Shown: positions 39,205 to 49,518 of the stretch, one piece after another | How the letters are laid out: every line of letters begins with the position of its first letter | Numbering within the stretch: the first letter of the stretch is position 1 | Source of the DNA: Allorhizobium sonneratiae | Lineage (GTDB): Bacteria > Pseudomonadota > Alphaproteobacteria > Rhizobiales > Rhizobiaceae | Assembly: GCF_023700755.1 (NCBI RefSeq) | Contig: NZ_JAMKOJ010000001.1 | Location: forward strand, 496,001 to 560,000 | Direction of reading: 5' to 3' | DNA length: 64,000 nucleotides | Notes under the pieces: generated by a model | What the model was told of the DNA's origin: nothing | Seen by the model: only the letters and a program-made list of their open reading frames with translations | Database searches by the model: none | Position numbers and translations under genes: made by a program

Positions 39205-40697
39205 GGATCGAACCTTTCCCGACGGAACATCTCGGCCAGCCGACGCGTGCCGAGATCGGCTTCCTGTTCTGTCAGGCCGGAAAAACCGAAGAGCAGGCGG
39301 GATGTGTCCGTGGATGAGACATTCATCCGCGACAGCGGCATGACGACCACGCCCTTTGTCAGCGCGGCGGCGGAGACGGCGACATCGCTGCTCCAGGTGC
39401 CGGTGCTGCGGGCTGTGAGATTGATGCCCTGATCCGGCACGATGATCTGGAGATGGTCGCAAAGCCTGTCCTGAAGCAGCGCCACCAGATGATCGCGGGA
39501 GGCGCGCAGCCGCTCACGCAGGCGGCGCAGATGGGCGGGAAAATAGCCCTCCTGAAGAAAATCGGCGATCACCCTTTGCTGAAAGCTCGGCGGGCAGCGG
39601 TCGAGCGCCGGACGCACCGCCCGGAAAACCGGCACGAGATCGGCCGGTACCACCAGATAGCCCAGCCTGAGACTGGGCAGCAGCGCCTTGCTGAACGTGC
39701 CGGTATAGAGCACCCGATGGGCCTGATCGAGCCCTTGCAGCGAGGCGATGGGGTGACCCTGATAGCGGAATTCACTGTCATAATCGTCTTCGATGATCCA
39801 GCAGCCATGATGTGCCGCATAGGCCAGCAGCGCCTGCCGCCGGGGCAGCGACAGCACCGAACCGACCGGATATTGATGCGAGGGCGTGACATAGATCAGG
39901 GCGGGCGGGGCAAGCGTGCCGGTGGAGAGATGCTCCGTCTCGATGCCATCCTGATCGACCGGCAGGCCGGTGATCTGCGCTCCGTTCAGTGTCAGACATT
40001 GCCGGGCGGGCGGATAGCAGGGATCTTCGACGATCACGCCGTCGCCCGGCGTCAACAGCACCCGGAAGGCGAGATCGAGTGCCTGCTGGGTTCCGGCGGT
40101 GATGAACACCTGCTCGGGCGATGAGCGCACGCCCCGGCTGACGGAAAGATGGGCGGTGATCGCCGCCCGTAGCGCATATTCCCCCTGAATATCGCCATAG
40201 CCTTCAAAGGCATAATTCATGTGGCGGCTGGCGATGCGGTTCAGAAGGCTGGAGGTGCGCTCGTCATGAGCGATACGGCCGGTGACGAAAGGCATCTGCT
40301 GCTGCGGCTCCAGGCTGGGGCCGGTGGTGAGAACCCGGTTCACGGCGGCGGACAGGTTTCGCCGGGTGACGTTTTCCGGCCTCGACGGTCGGTGATCGGT
40401 GCCGACAAGATCGGTCTGCGGGGCCTCGGCAATATAGGTGCCGGAGCCATGGCGGGCGCTGGCATAGCCTTCGGCGATCAGGATTTCATAGGCTTCGGTG
40501 ATCGTCCCGCGTGACAGGTTCCATTCCGCCGCCGCCAGCCGGGTGGAGGGCAGGCGCTGGCCCGCCTTCAGTCGCCCGTCGGCAATCGCCTCGCGCAGCG
40601 CAACATAAAGCTGCCGCGCCAGCGTTGCCGATGCCGACGGGATTATAGCCGGCTGAAAGCTGGAGGAGGGCGTTTCCCGTTTTCGTGTGAGGGTCAT
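39201..40697 (-). CDS. MocR/GabR-type PLP-dependent transcriptional regulator
   Basis: A 498-residue chimera: an N-terminal GntR winged helix ([60 protein letters not shown]) joined to a class I aminotransferase-like domain. The latter shows [63 protein letters not shown] and the PLP-lysine region [19 protein letters not shown]. It is divergent from ddl, with ~130 bases between starts. In Brevibacillus brevis a MocR protein (DdlR) activates ddl, so this one may sense D-Ala or D-Ala-D-Ala (inference). The ATG at 40697 is preferred over an upstream one. Confidence 0.88.
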   Translation of the reverse strand: MTLTRKRETPSSSFQPAIIPSASATLARQLYVALREAIADGRLKAGQRLPSTRLAAAEWNLSRGTITEAYEILIAEGYASARHGSGTYIAEAPQTDLVGTDHRPSRPENVTRRNLSAAVNRVLTTGPSLEPQQQMPFVTGRIAHDERTSSLLNRIASRHMNYAFEGYGDIQGEYALRAAITAHLSVSRGVRSSPEQVFITAGTQQALDLAFRVLLTPGDGVIVEDPCYPPARQCLTLNGAQITGLPVDQDGIETEHLSTGTLAPPALIYVTPSHQYPVGSVLSLPRRQALLAYAAHHGCWIIEDDYDSEFRYQGHPIASLQGLDQAHRVLYTGTFSKALLPSLRLGYLVVPADLVPVFRAVRPALDRCPPSFQQRVIADFLQEGYFPAHLRRLRERLRASRDHLVALLQDRLCDHLQIIVPDQGINLTARSTGTWSSDVAVSAAALTKGVVVMPLSRMNVSSTDTSRLLFGFSGLTEQEADLGTRRLAEMFRRERFDP

Positions 40698-40824
40698 GGC
40701 CTTCTGTTGTTTGAAGTGGCGCAAAGACTGGATGTAAAGTGGCTCTTTTCTTGTGTGCAATTGTGGTTATTTTCCAATCCACATGCAAGAGCCTTTTTGC
40801 AGGCCGCACAGGTCAGGAGTGTCA

Positions 40825-41901
40825 ATGTCCGAGATGAATGTCAGAACCAGAATTGCCGTGCTGTTTGGTGGGCGCTCCGCCGAGCATGATGTGTCGGTGA
40901 TGTCGGCCACCAATGTCATGGCCGCACTCGATCCGGCGAAATATGACGCGGTGCCGGTGTTCATCACCCGGGAAGGGCAGTGGCTGCTCAGCCGCTTCGA
41001 CAATGGTGTGCTGGAGACGCCGCTGTTCGGCACGCAGATCATCTTCATTCCCGGCGGGCAGGGCCGGATTATGGCGCTGCCGGTGGAAGGTCCAGCCTGT
41101 GAGATGGAGAAAATCGATATTCTCTTTCCGGTGCTGCACGGTCTGCCGGGAGAAGACGGTGCGGTGCAGGGGCTGGCCGAGGTGGCGGGTGTTGCGCTTG
41201 CCGGCTGCGGCATTCTGGGGTCGGCGACGGCGCTGGACAAGGTCATTGCCAAGCGGTTGTTTCAGGCCGCCGGGCTGCCCGTTGCCCGTTCCATTACCTT
41301 AAACCGGGGTGAGACGCCGGATTTTGCCGCGCTGGTCGACCGGCTCGGCCTGCCTGTCTTCATCAAGCCGGCGCGGCAGGGGTCCTCGGTCGGGGTGAGC
41401 AAGGTGTCCGGCAGTCAGGCCTTTGGTCCGGCGCTTCTGGAAGGTTTTCGCCATGACAACGCGCTGCTGGCGGAGGAATTCGTCGAGGGCCGGGAGATCG
41501 AATTCAGCCTGCTGGAAGCGGTGGATGGCAGCCTGACCGTTTCCCGCCCCGGTGAAATCACGCCAGCCGAAAGCCATGGATTTTACAGCTACGACGCCAA
41601 ATATATCGATGCGGAGGGGGCGGCGCTCAAAGTGCCCGCTGATCTTGCGCCTCAGATCGAGGCCGAGATGCGGATTGCGGCGGAAAATGCCTTTCGCGCG
41701 CTCGGTTGCGACGGCATGGCGCGGGTGGATTTTTTCCTTAAAGCCGATGGCCGTTTCGTCGTCAATGAGGTCAACACCATTCCGGGCTTCACCTCTATCA
41801 GCATGTATCCCAAGGCGCTGGAGGCGAGCGGCATCCGCTATGGCGAGATTATCGACAGGCTGGTGGCGCATGGTCTGATGCGTAAAGCAAGGATGGGCTG
41901 A
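40825..41901 (+). CDS. ddl: D-alanine--D-alanine ligase A-type
   Basis: A 358-residue ATP-grasp enzyme making D-Ala-D-Ala for peptidoglycan. Motifs: VLFGGRSAEHDVSVMSA, FPVLHGLPGEDGAVQGL, GILGSATALDKVIAKRL, PVFIKPARQGSSVGVSKV, EEFVEGREIEFSLL, and ARVDFFLKADGRFVVNEVNTIPGFTSISMYPKALEASG with the Mg ligands. The loop VFIKPARQGSSVG is the D-Ala-active form. Length (358, versus about 305) fits the A-type. The usual rhizobial ddlB lies in the mur-fts cluster, so this is probably a second ligase. The ATG at 40825 has AGGAG upstream. Confidence 0.93.
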   Translation: MSEMNVRTRIAVLFGGRSAEHDVSVMSATNVMAALDPAKYDAVPVFITREGQWLLSRFDNGVLETPLFGTQIIFIPGGQGRIMALPVEGPACEMEKIDILFPVLHGLPGEDGAVQGLAEVAGVALAGCGILGSATALDKVIAKRLFQAAGLPVARSITLNRGETPDFAALVDRLGLPVFIKPARQGSSVGVSKVSGSQAFGPALLEGFRHDNALLAEEFVEGREIEFSLLEAVDGSLTVSRPGEITPAESHGFYSYDAKYIDAEGAALKVPADLAPQIEAEMRIAAENAFRALGCDGMARVDFFLKADGRFVVNEVNTIPGFTSISMYPKALEASGIRYGEIIDRLVAHGLMRKARMG

Positions 41902-41905
41902 GGCG

Positions 41906-42772
41906 ATGGACAATCATTCTGTCGTCACAGGCTGGGTCAGCGGCTTTATCGGCATGTTGATCTTCAGCGGTTCGCTGCCCGCTACACGGGTTGCGGTTTT
42001 GCAGCTCGATCCGGTGTTCCTCACCTCGGCGCGTGCCGTGATTGCCGGTGCGGTTGGGCTCACCTTTCTGCTGCTGCTGCGGCAGAAGCGACCGGGCCGC
42101 AATGAACTTCTGTCGCTGGTCGTTGTGGCGCTGGGCGTGGTCGTTGGTTTTCCGTTGCTGACGGCGCTTGCCCTCCAGCATATCACCTCGGCCCATTCCG
42201 TGGTGTTTATCGGCCTCTTGCCCTTGTCCACGGCGATGTTTGGCGTGCTGCGCGGCGGTGAGAGGCCAAAGCCGGTGTTCTGGCTGTTTTCAGGTCTGGG
42301 CAGTGCGCTGGTGGCTGGATTTGCCCTGTCTTCCGGTGGGCAGGCATCGGTCGCTGGCGATCTCCTGATGCTGGCGGCAATCGTCATCTGCGGGCTGGGC
42401 TATGCTGAAGGGGCAAAGTTGTCACGGGTGCTTGGCGGCTGGCAGGTGATCTCCTGGGCGCTTACACTTGCCTTGCCAGTCATGCTGACCCTGTCATGTG
42501 CCAGTTTCCCGCACAGCCTGTCCGGAGTTGGCATATCGGCCTGGCTCGGCCTTGCCTATGTGTCGCTGTTCAGCATGATGATCGGCTTTGTCTTCTGGTA
42601 TCGCGGCCTGGCGCTCGGCGGCATTGCCGCCGTCGGTCAATTGCAATTGCTGCAACCCTTTTTTGGTCTGGCGCTGGCTGGCCTGCTGCTCCATGAGACC
42701 GTCACCGTGTCCATGCTGGCCGTGACGCTGGCAGTGATTGCCTGTGTCTTCGGCGCAAAGCGCTTTGCCTGA
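41906..42772 (+). CDS. EamA/DMT-family transporter
   Basis: A 288-residue protein with ten hydrophobic segments in two EamA halves (SGFIGMLIFSGSLPATRVAVLQLDP at the start; AWLGLAYVSLFSMMIGFVFWYRGLALGGIAAVGQLQLLQPFFGLALAGLLLHE in the second). A probable amino acid or metabolite exporter. It starts four bases after the ddl stop, so it is in the ddl operon; D-Ala or dipeptide export would fit the context but is speculative. A strong palindromic terminator follows. Confidence 0.87.
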   Translation: MDNHSVVTGWVSGFIGMLIFSGSLPATRVAVLQLDPVFLTSARAVIAGAVGLTFLLLLRQKRPGRNELLSLVVVALGVVVGFPLLTALALQHITSAHSVVFIGLLPLSTAMFGVLRGGERPKPVFWLFSGLGSALVAGFALSSGGQASVAGDLLMLAAIVICGLGYAEGAKLSRVLGGWQVISWALTLALPVMLTLSCASFPHSLSGVGISAWLGLAYVSLFSMMIGFVFWYRGLALGGIAAVGQLQLLQPFFGLALAGLLLHETVTVSMLAVTLAVIACVFGAKRFA

Positions 42773-42785
42773 GCTGCCATAAAAA

Positions 42786-42809
42786 GCGAAACCGGATATC
42801 CGGTTTCGC
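42786..42809. terminator. Bidirectional palindromic terminator
   Basis: A perfect 24-bp palindrome (GCGAAACCGGAT / ATCCGGTTTCGC) between two convergent genes, EamA and DUF2076, with an A-run just before it that becomes a T-run for the minus-strand transcript. Confidence 0.85.
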
Positions 42810-42844
42810 ATCATAGTCTATGATCGTTTGAGGATCGGTAAGGA

Positions 42845-43639
42845 TCACACATTCATATCGCCATCGTCAAAGCCGCCGCCGTCGTCGTAGCTGCTGTCAT
42901 CATAGCTGTTGTCGCTATTGTCGTAATCGGCCTGCTGAAAACCATTGTCCTGATTGCCAGTGTCACGGTTGTCGTCAGCACCCTGATTATTGCCGTCGCC
43001 ATAGTAATTGTTGATCACGGTTTCCTCGACGCGCGGCTCGCCCCCGCCCATGCCCCCCATGCCCAGCATGTTGCCAAAGCCGGGATTGTGGCTGGAAAAC
43101 AGGTCACGCACCGCATCGGCCATCAGCATGCCGCCGGCAACACCGGCTGCCGTGGTCATGGCGCCGCGCAGAAAACCGCCGCCAGCGGGGGCTGCTGCGG
43201 CCTGCTGGCCCCAGGGACCTGCCTGCGGTTGCGGGGCATAGCGCGGCGCATCGTCATAGCGTTGTGCCTGGGGGGCATTGCCCCATGGACCGGTTGACGG
43301 AGCTGGCGCGCGCTGCGGTGCGGGCGCCTGATTGCCGCCGCCGAACATCGAGCTAAGCCCGCCGAGAAAGCTGCCGCCGCCCTGCTGTGGGGCTGGCGCC
43401 TGAGAGGCGCGGCTTTCCAGATCGGCAATCCGGCCTTCCAGCTCGCGGATGCGGGCGGTGGCGGCTTCAAGCCCCTTTTCCTGAATGATGACGGCCTGCG
43501 CCATGACATAGGGTGCATGGGGCTGGCGCCGCATCTCATCTGCGATCAGCTCTTCCGCTTCACGGTCGCGCGGTGCGTTCGAGGCCTGACCGAGGCGGTC
43601 GAACAACTGGGTCAAAAGCTGACGTTCTTCGGGTGACAT
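42845..43639 (-). CDS. DUF2076 domain protein
   Basis: A 264-residue protein. The N-terminal ~90 residues are helical with MSPEERQLLTQLFDRL and a coiled coil (EKGLEAATARIRELEGRIADLESR). The middle is Pro/Gln/Ala-rich and low complexity (GGGNQAPAPQRAPAPS). A Gly-rich hydrophobic stretch FLRGAMTTAAGVAGGMLMADAVRDLFSS leads to an Asn/Asp/Tyr-rich acidic tail (DNSDNSYDDSSYDDGGGFDDGD). This is the DUF2076 architecture, a periplasmic ligand-binding-sensor-like family of unknown function. No signal peptide. The ATG at 43639 begins the conserved domain. Confidence 0.85.
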   Translation of the reverse strand: MSPEERQLLTQLFDRLGQASNAPRDREAEELIADEMRRQPHAPYVMAQAVIIQEKGLEAATARIRELEGRIADLESRASQAPAPQQGGGSFLGGLSSMFGGGNQAPAPQRAPAPSTGPWGNAPQAQRYDDAPRYAPQPQAGPWGQQAAAAPAGGGFLRGAMTTAAGVAGGMLMADAVRDLFSSHNPGFGNMLGMGGMGGGEPRVEETVINNYYGDGNNQGADDNRDTGNQDNGFQQADYDNSDNSYDDSSYDDGGGFDDGDMNV

Positions 43640-43763
43640 GGCGCATTCTCCAACCAGATGATGCCTCTTATACCAAGGCTCGAAGATGTGAACCACATCC
43701 TCGCCTTGAAGACATTGCAAATATCCCAAATGCATTCCACTGGCTTGAGATATTTGCAAAACG

Positions 43764-43798
43764 AATACCAGGAGTTATTTTCAAGAACCCCTGGTATT
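43764..43798. terminator. 13-bp stem-loop with AATACCAGG arms
   Basis: AATACCAGGAGTT (43764-43776) pairs with AACCCCTGGTATT (43786-43798) with one wobble position. Upstream GCAAATATC and GATATTTGC (about 43717-43757) form another inverted pair. It lies downstream of hupE on the minus strand and could end that transcript. Confidence 0.6.
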
Positions 43799-43890
43799 AT
43801 CTAGTGTAGAATTTTTGCGCTTTCGAGACGGGCAGGATTACATTTTCGTCATGCGGACAGGCAGCCTTTGCCGCCTGTCCTGTTGACGGC

Positions 43891-44463
43891 TTATCCCAGC
43901 ATCAGGGCCGCACCGCCAAGGGCGGTGGCGACACCGAGAAGCCGGGTGACTTTCGGGCCGAAACGGTTAAGCCCCACGCCAAGGCCAAGACCGACGGCAT
44001 GGAGAAAGGCGGTGGCGACGACAAAGCCGAGGCCGAATTCCAGCGCGGTTGCCCCATGCAGTTCCGTGCCATGGGCATAGCCATGGAACAGGGCAAACAG
44101 CGCCACGACCGCCGCTGCACCAGCGGCAGGAAGCCGTATGGCGGTGGCGACCAGCAGGCCAAGCCCCATGACCGAGGCCAGGATTGCCGGTTCGACGAAG
44201 GGCAGCGGGATGCCTGCAAGCGCCATGAGAAAACCGATGGCCATGGTGAGAACGAAGGCGCAGGGCACGGCATAAAGCGCCTTGCCGCCCTGCTGCGAGG
44301 CCCAGAGCCCCACGGCAACCATGGCCATGATGTGATCCGGCCCGGTTAGCGGATGGGTCAGCCCGGCCAGAACCGAGCCATGATCGGCAGGATTGAGATG
44401 GGCAAAGGCGGGGGCGGCAGCCAGCGCAAAGGCGGCTGTCGTCAGGAATAGACGTTTGAACAT
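43891..44463 (-). CDS. HupE/UreJ family nickel/cobalt transporter
   Basis: A 190-residue membrane protein with an N-terminal signal peptide or first helix (MFKRLFLTTAAFALAAAPAFAHLNPADHGSVLAGLTHPLTGPDHIMAMVAVGLWA). The motif HPLTGPDHIMAM (HxxxxDH) is the metal-selecting signature of HupE/UreJ permeases, and a second His-containing segment (LFHGYAHGTEL) is present. It probably imports Ni or Co. No urease or hydrogenase genes are in the window, so it stands alone. Confidence 0.88.
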   Translation of the reverse strand: MFKRLFLTTAAFALAAAPAFAHLNPADHGSVLAGLTHPLTGPDHIMAMVAVGLWASQQGGKALYAVPCAFVLTMAIGFLMALAGIPLPFVEPAILASVMGLGLLVATAIRLPAAGAAAVVALFALFHGYAHGTELHGATALEFGLGFVVATAFLHAVGLGLGVGLNRFGPKVTRLLGVATALGGAALMLG

Positions 44464-44659
44464 GAATGTCCCTCATTTGGTCAACATTGCGCCCGGATTC
44501 GGTCACGCAGCTTTCTTCTACCCCATATCTCGGAAGTAACATAGAGTGTCGGCGGCTTTCTCCGCTTGAGTTTGCCGGGCAAACCGCCATATCTGATGAT
44601 ATGATCCCCCGTGTTATTTGATCCCTCGTGTTATTTGATCCTATGTGCCGGAGAGGCCG

Positions 44660-46114
44660 ATGTTTCCCTTCGATAACAGCTATGCCCGCCTGCCTGAGCG
44701 CTTTTTCGCTTCCGTGAAGCCGGGGGCGGTGCGCGCGCCGCATCTGATTCGGTTCAATGCAGCTCTGGCCGAAGAGCTGGGACTTCGCCTCGATGGTGAG
44801 GATGAGGCCGCTCTTGCGGCGCTTTTTTCCGGCAACAGCCTGCCCGAAGGGGCACAGCCGCTGGCCATGGCCTATGCCGGGCATCAGTTCGGCCAGTTCG
44901 TGCCGCAGCTCGGTGATGGTCGCGCCATTCTCCTGGGCGAGGTGGTGGATCGTCACGGCAGGCGGCGTGACATTCAGCTCAAGGGGGCGGGTGAGACGCC
45001 CTTTTCCCGCCGGGGCGATGGGAGGGCGGCACTTGGTCCAGTGTTACGCGAATATATTGTTTCGGAAGCCATGCATGGGCTCGGAATTCCGACCACGCGT
45101 GCGCTTGCCGCCGTTGTCAGCGGCGAACCGGTGATCCGCGAGACTGTGCTGCCCGGTGCAATTTTTACCCGCGTTGCGGCAAGCCATATCCGGGTCGGCA
45201 CGTTTCAATTTTTCGCCGCCCGTGGCGATGAAGAGGGTTTGCGCCAGCTGACCGATTACGTCATTGCCCGCCACTATCCGGCGCTTCAGGGGGCGGAAAA
45301 CAAGGCGCTGGCGCTGCTGGACGCCGTGGCTGAGCGGCAGGCGGCGCTGATTGCCCGCTGGATGGCGGTCGGTTTCATTCACGGCGTGATGAACACAGAC
45401 AACATGACCATTTCCGGCGAAACCATCGATTTCGGACCCTGCGCTTTTCTTGATGAGTATCATCCCCGCAAGGTGTTTTCCTCCATCGACCGGCAGGGAC
45501 GCTATGCCTATGCCAACCAACCCGGCATCGGCCAATGGAACATTGCCCGGCTGGCGGAATGCCTGTTACCGATGATGGAAGGCGGTGAGGACAAGGCGGT
45601 GGAAGATGCCAATGCCGTGCTCGTCCGTTTCGGAGACATGTTTCAACGTCACTGGCTGAAGAATTTTCGTACAAAACTTGGGTTGATCGGGGAGGATGCG
45701 GGTGATCTGGCGCTGATCAATGATTTTCTTGCTCTGCTTGCCCGGCACGAGGCGGATTTTACCTTAGGCTTTCGCGGGCTTTCTGCAGCCTTGACGGATG
45801 GAGCGGCCAGTGCGCCAGCACTGTTTGCGCAGGAAGATGCAGCTGTCTGGTATTCTCGCTGGCAGACCCGTCTTGGAAACGAGCGGCCCCTTTCCGTGAT
45901 TGCGATTGCGATGGAGAATGCCAATCCATTTGTCATTGCGCGCAATCACCGTATTGAAGAGGCGATAACCGCAGCGCTTTCAGAGGATTACACAATCTTC
46001 CATCGTCTTGTGGATGCCGTTAATGCTCCTTATTCGTGCAATCAGCAATGGTCCGATCTTGCTGTGCCGCCAGAACCAGAACAGCGCGTGGCACGTACAT
46101 TCTGCGGGACATAA
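44660..46114 (+). CDS. selO: Protein adenylyltransferase SelO (YdiU family)
   Basis: A 484-residue pseudokinase-fold enzyme that transfers AMP from ATP to protein Ser/Thr/Tyr, linked to redox stress. Signatures: AYAGHQFGQFVPQLGDGRAILLGEV, DIQLKGAGETPFSRRGDGRAALGPVLREYIVSEAMHGLGIPTTRALA, the catalytic region FIHGVMNTDNMTISGETIDFGPCAFLDEYHP, and a C-terminal region ending in YSCNQQWSDLAVPPEPEQRVARTFCGT. The terminal Cys near the end matches the redox-active Cys of bacterial SelO. The ATG at 44660 is preferred over GTG 44645 because a GGAGAGG site sits just before it. Confidence 0.93.
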   Translation: MFPFDNSYARLPERFFASVKPGAVRAPHLIRFNAALAEELGLRLDGEDEAALAALFSGNSLPEGAQPLAMAYAGHQFGQFVPQLGDGRAILLGEVVDRHGRRRDIQLKGAGETPFSRRGDGRAALGPVLREYIVSEAMHGLGIPTTRALAAVVSGEPVIRETVLPGAIFTRVAASHIRVGTFQFFAARGDEEGLRQLTDYVIARHYPALQGAENKALALLDAVAERQAALIARWMAVGFIHGVMNTDNMTISGETIDFGPCAFLDEYHPRKVFSSIDRQGRYAYANQPGIGQWNIARLAECLLPMMEGGEDKAVEDANAVLVRFGDMFQRHWLKNFRTKLGLIGEDAGDLALINDFLALLARHEADFTLGFRGLSAALTDGAASAPALFAQEDAAVWYSRWQTRLGNERPLSVIAIAMENANPFVIARNHRIEEAITAALSEDYTIFHRLVDAVNAPYSCNQQWSDLAVPPEPEQRVARTFCGT

Positions 46115-46399
46115 TCCTTAATCTTGACGATGGTTCTGCTGCTGTCATGCAGGTAAAATATTGTAAAACAGTCATATATTGTTGAAGCTCTGTTCCATTC
46201 CGAAAAATGCCTATTTTCATGATCGTGGCGTTTCCGTCTCAAGCGTGCGGACTATGGGCAATAATTACGCTGAGTGTTCTGTTTCGGGATGATTGGAATT
46301 GCAACTTATATTTACATTAGGTTCTATTTTTATACGTTCCGTTAACGCCCTTCATGATTGTATTCTTGCAGCGCAAGATCAACGATAGCGGTGGTTTCT

Positions 46400-47845
46400 A
46401 TGTCTATCCTCGGTGGAATGTCATCTCGAAAATTGAAGGAACTGGAAAAACAGTTCGGTGATATCAAGGAAAGATCGGATCTTTTGGATGATGCCAGCGG
46501 AATCGGTCTCTGGGAGGCTGTGCTGCATAAGGGCGATGCGATGGACCCGAAAAGCCGCTGGACCTGGTCACCGGAATTTCGCCGTCTCGTCGGCTATCAG
46601 ACGGTGGAGGACTATCCCAATGTCGTGCAATCCTGGTCTGACCGGCTGCATCCCGATGACGTCGGCCCCACCTTTGCCGCTTTCGGCAAACATCTGGAGG
46701 ATAAGAGCGGCAAGACGCGTTACCGCGTCGAATATCGCCTCAAGGTCAAGGATGGCTCTTATCGCTGGTTCCGGGCAACGGGTGGCTGCAAGTATATGCC
46801 CGATGGGGTTACTGTGCGCGCCTGCGGCTCGTTGACCGATATTCACGACCAGAAAATGCTGCAGGAAAGCATCAGGCAAAAGGAAGAGGAAGAATATCGT
46901 TCTGTGCTTTCGGTCCTCTTCAGTGCCTTCGGCGGGCTTGCCGATGGCGATCTGACGCGTCAGATTCGCGAACAGATGCCGGAAAAATACGAACAGTTGA
47001 AAGCGAATTTCAACAAGGCGACGGCCAGCTTGCAGGAAATCGTTGCGGAAGTGGCGTCAACGGTTTCCACCTTCGGCGCCGATGCACGCAATATCAGCCA
47101 GGCGACCGACGATCTTGCCAAGCGCACCGAGCAGCAGGCAAGCTCTCTCGAAGAGACCGCCTCGGCTATGGAGGAAATCGGTGTTGCCGTGCAAAACACC
47201 GCCCAGCGTGCCCGCGAGCTCAGCAGCCTCGCCAGCAAGACAAAGTCGGCGGCGGAGGAATCCGGCAGCGTGGTCAACAGCGCCGTTCACGCCATGTCGG
47301 AGATTGAAAACTCCTCCGAACAGATCGGCCAGATCATCGGCGTCATTGACGAAATCGCCTTCCAGACCAATCTTCTCGCCTTGAATGCCGGTGTCGAGGC
47401 CGCGCGTGCCGGGGAAGCGGGCAAGGGCTTTGCCGTCGTCGCCCAGGAAGTGCGCGAACTGGCGCAACGTTCTGCCAAGGCGGCGAAAGAAATCAAGGCG
47501 CTGATCTCCACCTCATCGCATCAGGTCAGTGAAGGCGTAACGCTGGTCGGTCGCACGGGTGAGGCGCTTCAGGGCATCGTGACGGCAATTGGTGATATCA
47601 CCCAATTGATCGCCGATATCGACAATTCCGCACGCGAACAGTCGAGCAGCGTCAAGGAAATCAATGGCGCGATTTCGCAGATGGACCGTATGACCCAGCA
47701 GAATGCCGGTATGGTGGAAGAAACCGCCGGTGCGAGCCGCCAGCTTTCCGATCAGGCCGACCGCCTGATGCGCCTGATCGCCCGCTTTAAGCTGCATGAG
47801 GGACATTCCTCGGCTAACACCATGCGGACATCACGGGCGGCGTAA
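46400..47845 (+). CDS. Cytoplasmic PAS-containing chemoreceptor (MCP)
   Basis: A 481-residue chemoreceptor with no membrane segment. Residues ~30-155 form a PAS domain with PAC motif ([53 protein letters not shown]). From ~215 on is the MCP signalling coiled coil, with the CheA/CheW-binding tip [41 protein letters not shown]. No C-terminal NWETF-type pentapeptide. It likely senses an intracellular redox, oxygen or metabolic signal. The start at 46400 is preferred over 46358; neither has a strong ribosome site. Confidence 0.9.
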   Translation: MSILGGMSSRKLKELEKQFGDIKERSDLLDDASGIGLWEAVLHKGDAMDPKSRWTWSPEFRRLVGYQTVEDYPNVVQSWSDRLHPDDVGPTFAAFGKHLEDKSGKTRYRVEYRLKVKDGSYRWFRATGGCKYMPDGVTVRACGSLTDIHDQKMLQESIRQKEEEEYRSVLSVLFSAFGGLADGDLTRQIREQMPEKYEQLKANFNKATASLQEIVAEVASTVSTFGADARNISQATDDLAKRTEQQASSLEETASAMEEIGVAVQNTAQRARELSSLASKTKSAAEESGSVVNSAVHAMSEIENSSEQIGQIIGVIDEIAFQTNLLALNAGVEAARAGEAGKGFAVVAQEVRELAQRSAKAAKEIKALISTSSHQVSEGVTLVGRTGEALQGIVTAIGDITQLIADIDNSAREQSSSVKEINGAISQMDRMTQQNAGMVEETAGASRQLSDQADRLMRLIARFKLHEGHSSANTMRTSRAA

Positions 47846-47865
47846 TCTTGGTGCATACTATCACA

Positions 47866-47893
47866 CGGCGAGGATCATCAATCTTCCTCGCCG
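47866..47893. terminator. Hairpin after chemoreceptor gene
   Basis: CGGCGAGGA pairs perfectly with TCCTCGCCG around a 10-nt loop, 20 bases past the stop. There is no T-run. Confidence 0.65.
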
Positions 47894-48048
47894 TATCACG
47901 TATATCAAGGGCTAGAGATATTGGAAACTGCAAGGCCGTCACTGTGCTCAAGGACGTATACGGCATAATTGATGAATGTCGCTGTCTCTTAAAAGAAAAG
48001 GGCCAGGTTCAGCATCCCGGCCCATGGATATCGTTTATACAATAAATT

Positions 48049-49518
48049 TTATTTTGTACTTTTAAATATATTAAACATTTTTGAGGGCTTCATGAAAACT
48101 ATATCTTTCTGATCTTTTAGAGATTTATACACGGAATATACGGATGACATAGGGTCATTGGTGTTTCCCCAGGCATTGACGTAAATCATATAGAATTTTG
48201 AATTGCCTGTTTTTATTGTATTGATGATCTGATCAGGGTTGCCACTTAAGTCAAGGTTTTGAGGTATTATGTATTTCCCATCGTAATTGTAAATATTTTT
48301 ATTCTGGGGCACAACCCACGGGCTGTAAGATGTATAGATAACGCCGTCGACATTTTTCAGCCCTGTATAGCCTTTGAGATAGGTTTCGCAGGGATATTGG
48401 TTTCCGAAAATTGCGACGGTATTAATATTTGCCTGACCCAAGAAAGCATCAGTCTTTTTCAGGAACTCGGAGAATTTTTTGGTTTTGGAGATATCTTCGA
48501 ATACATAGCCAATGCCGGAGGCTCCGCATATGACTTCGTCGTTGTCGCTTAATGATTCAATGTAATAATTCCAGACGCTGGGTGCCAGGTCATAAAGTGA
48601 AGGTGAGAAAGTCCATCCAATAGGAACCAAGCCTCGATAGGGGCTGCCCCACCATCCTGTATAATTTCCTCTATTGAGGAGCCATTGAAGGTTGTCGCCG
48701 TCTGACATGACAAAGGCTACATATTTTTTATCATCTGTTTGAGCTTTATCGTTGCTTGCGCTGTCGTCTGTTGTGGAAATGTCCGGTGGGCAGGAGAGGG
48801 GGCGGACGTCCATTTGGCTTAAAGCTGTCAAGTTAAAGGCGCAGTCGGCCGCGACATAATAGTCGCCATATTGGCTTACATTGGTGATAAACTCTTTTTC
48901 ACCATCCTGGGTCACTGGGCCCCAGCCGTAAACAGGTGAGGAAGTGCTCAGCTGGTTCAAAAGAAAATCGCGTTGTTCCTGGCCATAAATAACGGGTGTT
49001 TTGCTCGCGACAGCAAAGTCACGCGGCCCCCAGAATATTGTAGGACTTAATTCGACAACTTGATTGTGGTTGTACTCATGGACATAGTCTTTTAAAAAAT
49101 CAATCATTCGAAAAGTACTGACGTCGATTAACTTTTTGTATTTCAATTTTATAAACAATTCTTCCAGCGACTTGTCAACGGGCAAAGCTCCTGTAATGCC
49201 GGAAAGCGTAGTTGCAATATTTGCAGAGTCTGGATTTTTTGTTGTGTCACAAAGTATATATTCGTTAATATTTTTGTATTTTTTTATGATTTCAATTGTG
49301 TCGTCAAAGTATACCTTTGGGATTTCAAAATCGCTCAACCATAGTTTTGCTGCAAGTGGTTCAAATTTAATGTCATTAAAATTGTTTGCTATGCAATAAA
49401 TCAAGCTTTCCGTTTTGCTTGCCAATCCTTGTAACGCAGAAAACATAAGACATTCTGCCTTTGATAGCGAATTGTATTGTTTGTTGTTGATAATATTGAA
49501 TTCTTTGTATTTTGTCAT
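48049..49518 (-). CDS. GxGYxYP-family putative glycoside hydrolase
   Basis: A 489-residue protein, strongly AT-rich and unlike its neighbours in codon use. Motifs that suggest the GxGYxYP family: KYVAFVMSDGDNLQWLLNRG, GWTFSPSLYDLAPSVWNYYIE and ICGASGIGYVF, where the GIGYVF run matches the family name apart from Phe for the second Tyr and loss of the Pro. The N-terminal half has FWGPRDFAVASKTPVIYGQEQRDFLLNQL. No signal peptide is visible, although family members are often secreted in Bacteroidetes and fungi. The family's activity is inferred from fold, not proven. Probably acquired horizontally. Confidence 0.7.
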   Translation of the reverse strand: MTKYKEFNIINNKQYNSLSKAECLMFSALQGLASKTESLIYCIANNFNDIKFEPLAAKLWLSDFEIPKVYFDDTIEIIKKYKNINEYILCDTTKNPDSANIATTLSGITGALPVDKSLEELFIKLKYKKLIDVSTFRMIDFLKDYVHEYNHNQVVELSPTIFWGPRDFAVASKTPVIYGQEQRDFLLNQLSTSSPVYGWGPVTQDGEKEFITNVSQYGDYYVAADCAFNLTALSQMDVRPLSCPPDISTTDDSASNDKAQTDDKKYVAFVMSDGDNLQWLLNRGNYTGWWGSPYRGLVPIGWTFSPSLYDLAPSVWNYYIESLSDNDEVICGASGIGYVFEDISKTKKFSEFLKKTDAFLGQANINTVAIFGNQYPCETYLKGYTGLKNVDGVIYTSYSPWVVPQNKNIYNYDGKYIIPQNLDLSGNPDQIINTIKTGNSKFYMIYVNAWGNTNDPMSSVYSVYKSLKDQKDIVFMKPSKMFNIFKSTK

